Assembly (NCBI GenBank): GCA_947258465.1
Contig: CAMYIQ010000068.1
Location: forward strand, 1-8,493
DNA from: an uncultured Erythrobacter sp.
GTDB lineage: Bacteria > Pseudomonadota > Alphaproteobacteria > Sphingomonadales > Sphingomonadaceae
Direction of reading: 5' to 3'
DNA: 8,493 nucleotides
Positions 6,362 through 8,493 of the stretch are shown piece by piece. The position numbers and the translations under genes are program-made. The first letter of the stretch is position 1, and each line of letters starts with the position of its first letter. Under the pieces are notes generated by a model. That model was not told the DNA's origin and made no database searches. It worked only from the letters and a program-made list of their open reading frames with translations.

Positions 6362-7638
6362 GCATGCGCGAACCCAGGGGTCTGCGTTTTGCCGGCCCAT
6401 CGATCCCCCCCGACCGTGCACGCGCGATGCGGCGCACGGCGACCGGCCTCATCGTGTTGATGGCGGCGCTGTTCCTATGGTCGGGCCGATATCTCGATGC
6501 ACATCCGGCCTGGGGGTATCTGCATGCTTTCGCCGAGGCCGCCATGGTTGGCGGGCTGGCAGACTGGTTCGCGGTGACCGCCTTGTTCCGCCACCCACTC
6601 GGCCTGCCGATCCCGCACACTGCGATCATTCCGGAAAACAAGGATCGTATTGCCGATACGATGGCGGGCTTCCTGCGGGAAAACTTCCTCACTCCAGCCG
6701 TCGTGGGCCGGCGGATGGGTGCGATGAACCTGGCGCATGCGGTCGGCAGCTATCTGGCGGATCCCAGATCGACCAAGGACTCGCGCATTCGCGCAGGAGC
6801 GGGCGAACTGGCGATCGAAGTGCTCGAATCGCTCGATCCCGAACGGCTCGGCACGAAGGTCCGCGGCGGGATCAAGACTCAGCTCAGCAAACTCGAGATC
6901 GCACCGCTTCTCGGCGGTATGTTGGAAGCAATGATTGCCGACGGCCGCCACAAGCCGCTGATCGACAAGATCATCCGGTGGGCCGGCCTCGTGCTCGAGG
7001 ACAATGAAACGATGGTGCGCGACATGGTCCACAAGCGTGCCAATGCCGTATTGCGCTTTACCGGGCTCGACGAGCGGCTGGCCAATTCGGTTCTCGACGG
7101 ACTCTACAGGCTGCTCGCCGAAGTGCTGGTCGATCCCGAGCATCCGCTGCGCGACAAGATCGAGGAAGGACTGCAGGAACTTGCGCGCGGCTTGCGCGAA
7201 GACCCCGAAATGCAGGAACGCGTCGAGCGCATGAAGCGCGCGCTGCTCGAAAATCCGGCGATCGGGGATTGGTGGCAGGGCGTGTGGGAGCGGCTACGCG
7301 CCAATCTCATCCAGACGATCCGCACATCGGGCGGCACCGGCCATGGCTATATCGGCGAAACACTGGGTGAGCTGGGCGCAGCGCTGCGCGACGACGAGCG
7401 GCTACAACGTCAGATCAATCGCTTCGCCCGCCGCACCGCCGTTGGCGTCGCCACGCGCTATGGCGACCAGATCGTCCGGCTGGTGTCCGAAACCGTCAAG
7501 CGCTGGGACGCACAGACGATTACCGACCGCGTGGAATCAGCGGTGGGCCGCGATCTCCAGTTCATCCGCATCAACGGTACGCTGGTGGGCGGGCTAGTCG
7601 GGCTGACGCTGCATTTCCTGACGAGTGTGCTCGGCTAA
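6358..7638 (+). CDS. DUF445 family membrane protein, co-transcribed with the RND pump
   Basis: This 426-residue protein belongs to the DUF445 (YjiN-like) family of unknown function. A membrane segment lies at about residues 29-45. It is followed by the conserved block EAAMVGGLADWFAVTALFRH (about 60-79), then PLGLPIPHTAIIPENKDRIA. A long, charged, largely helical middle part follows, rich in Glu and Arg, and the typical C-terminus is VGRDLQFIRINGTLVGGLVG with a second membrane segment. The protein is therefore probably held in the membrane at both ends with a large soluble middle. The GTG start at 6358 overlaps the pump stop (GTGA) and has GGAG at 6341-6344; an ATG at 6364 would shorten it by two residues but is further from that site. 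Overlap implies translational coupling to the pump; a role in efflux or envelope maintenance is inference only. Confidence 0.9.
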   Translation: MSMREPRGLRFAGPSIPPDRARAMRRTATGLIVLMAALFLWSGRYLDAHPAWGYLHAFAEAAMVGGLADWFAVTALFRHPLGLPIPHTAIIPENKDRIADTMAGFLRENFLTPAVVGRRMGAMNLAHAVGSYLADPRSTKDSRIRAGAGELAIEVLESLDPERLGTKVRGGIKTQLSKLEIAPLLGGMLEAMIADGRHKPLIDKIIRWAGLVLEDNETMVRDMVHKRANAVLRFTGLDERLANSVLDGLYRLLAEVLVDPEHPLRDKIEEGLQELARGLREDPEMQERVERMKRALLENPAIGDWWQGVWERLRANLIQTIRTSGGTGHGYIGETLGELGAALRDDERLQRQINRFARRTAVGVATRYGDQIVRLVSETVKRWDAQTITDRVESAVGRDLQFIRINGTLVGGLVGLTLHFLTSVLG

Positions 7639-7650
7639 AACCCGGGGCGG

Positions 7651-8493
7651 TCAAAAAGTCGTATAGACAACCGTCGTGGAGAAAAAGGCACGCACTGGCT
7701 TGCCCTCTGCGTCCTGTGCAGGCTTGAACACCGCGTACTGTCTGAACAGTTCGCAGGCCCGCTCGTCGAAATTCTCAGCCTTGGTCTTTTCGATCGTGAT
7801 ACACTTTTCGACCCGACCATCCGGCCCGATCAGGACTTTCAGCTGCATAATGGCATCCTCGCCCCGCATTTCGGCTTTGCGGGGATAGTGCCGCTGTATC
7901 CGGCGGGCGACGTGTCGCATGTTCGTGAGTTCCGCGGCCTTCGTCACTTGCGCGATCTTGTTCGGATCGACGCCCCAAAATTCGTACAAATCGGCGAAGC
8001 AGGCATTCAATGCCTTGAACCCATCGGCAAGGTTGCCCGTTGCCAGACGAACGCGCCGGTCCTTGCGGCTGAACTCGACATATTCGATCTGGGCACCGTG
8101 CCCGGGATTGAGCTCCGAACACCGTTCGGTGAGCTTTGAGGCCTTTTCCGGTTCCCGGTCGTCATCCCGTTCGGGACGGCGGTAGCCGGTGGCCTCAATC
8201 GCCTTGCCGAAACTGCCGAGTTCGAGCTTGCCGCGCCGTGCCGGATCCGATGAGGGCGCATCCAGTTTGAAGGGTTCGAAACCGGGCCCGAAGGAAGCGC
8301 TGACCCTGCGCGTCGATCCGAGCAGATCGATTGCTCCGCCCGCGACCAGCCAGTCGAAGGTCCCTGACGGGCCGGTCTGCTCTATCCAGAAGATGGTCTT
8401 GGACTCGCCGGTTCCGAAAAGCCGCGCGAGCCGACAACGTTCCTTGCCGTAGTCGAGTTGCCATTGGCTGGAGGGTTCCAGCACTATTGGAGA
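7651..8493 (-). CDS. TonB-C-domain-like, probably exported protein, 5' end beyond window
   Basis: The frame is open from the right edge to a TGA at 7651-7653, giving 280 codons. The first in-frame start in the window is a GTG at 8484, but the codons before it are also open and continue naturally (SPIVLEPSSQWQLDYGKERC). The true start, probably with a signal peptide, therefore lies outside. The last 75 residues look like a TonB C-terminal domain: IMQLKVLIGPDGRVEKCITI, then FDERACELFRQYAVFKPAQD and the closing strand FFSTTVVYTTF. The N-terminal part is beta-rich and the middle is charged, with ACFADLYEFWGVDP. Several cysteines (ERC, TERC, NAC, EKC, RAC) could form disulfides in the periplasm. 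It lacks the Pro-rich linker of a true TonB in the part seen, so energy transduction should not be assumed. It converges on the DUF445 gene with a 12-base gap and no visible terminator. Confidence 0.8.
   Translation of the reverse strand, partial: SPIVLEPSSQWQLDYGKERCRLARLFGTGESKTIFWIEQTGPSGTFDWLVAGGAIDLLGSTRRVSASFGPGFEPFKLDAPSSDPARRGKLELGSFGKAIEATGYRRPERDDDREPEKASKLTERCSELNPGHGAQIEYVEFSRKDRRVRLATGNLADGFKALNACFADLYEFWGVDPNKIAQVTKAAELTNMRHVARRIQRHYPRKAEMRGEDAIMQLKVLIGPDGRVEKCITIEKTKAENFDERACELFRQYAVFKPAQDAEGKPVRAFFSTTVVYTTF

Noticed and set aside
4466..6421. 651-codon open frame on the minus strand opposite the RND pump
   Set aside because: Same reason: a low-complexity, His/Arg/Asp/Gln-rich translation antisense to the well-conserved pump. 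Its length follows from the high third-position GC.
8482..8484. GTG as the true start of the right-hand gene
   Set aside because: The frame is open upstream to the edge with a natural-looking continuation, and an exported protein would need an N-terminal signal not present after this GTG.
1..8493. Mobile elements, CRISPR arrays, prophage or toxin-antitoxin genes
   Set aside because: None seen: no terminal inverted repeats, transposase or integrase motifs, no regularly spaced repeats, and composition is uniform across the window.

Overview
The window looks like ordinary chromosomal DNA of a GC-rich alphaproteobacterium, most likely a sphingomonad (Erythrobacter or Sphingomonas type). The evidence is a SciP/DUF1153 cell-cycle regulator, a family known from alphaproteobacteria; an alphaproteobacterial-type MnmA N-terminus; a promoter matching the EcfG general-stress sigma-factor consensus; and strongly GC-biased third codon positions. 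There are no tRNA or rRNA genes, insertion sequences, CRISPR arrays or phage genes. The genus is inferred from resemblance, not from a search.

Layout. Positions 1-310 (minus) hold the N-terminal 103 codons of mnmA (tRNA 2-thiouridylase), which runs off the left edge. Divergent to it are a probable small protein of unknown function (415-708) and sciP (705-1004), which overlap by 4 bases. A 137-bp spacer then carries an EcfG-type promoter (1077-1102) and a strong ribosome binding site in front of a GlsB/YeaQ/YmgE-type small stress membrane protein (1142-1405). That gene is closed by a clear intrinsic terminator (1432-1469).

A second transcription unit starts after a roughly 200-bp regulatory region (1470-1667) with a plausible sigma-70-like promoter and two short inverted repeats. 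It encodes a periplasmic adaptor (1668-2870), a large RND inner-membrane pump (2885-6361) and a DUF445 membrane protein (6358-7638). The genes are 14 bp apart and then overlap by 4 bp, so they are very likely one operon. Adaptor and pump should form a proton-driven tripartite efflux system with an outer-membrane channel encoded elsewhere. The pump carries an insert of roughly 100 residues, with two extra predicted membrane segments, between its two canonical halves.

The right end (7651-8493, minus) holds most of a convergent gene for a probably exported protein with a TonB-C-like C-terminal domain; its start lies beyond the window.

I found no clearly new multi-gene system. The points most worth checking are the EcfG promoter, the enlarged RND pump, the link of DUF445 to an efflux operon, and the small ORF coupled to sciP.
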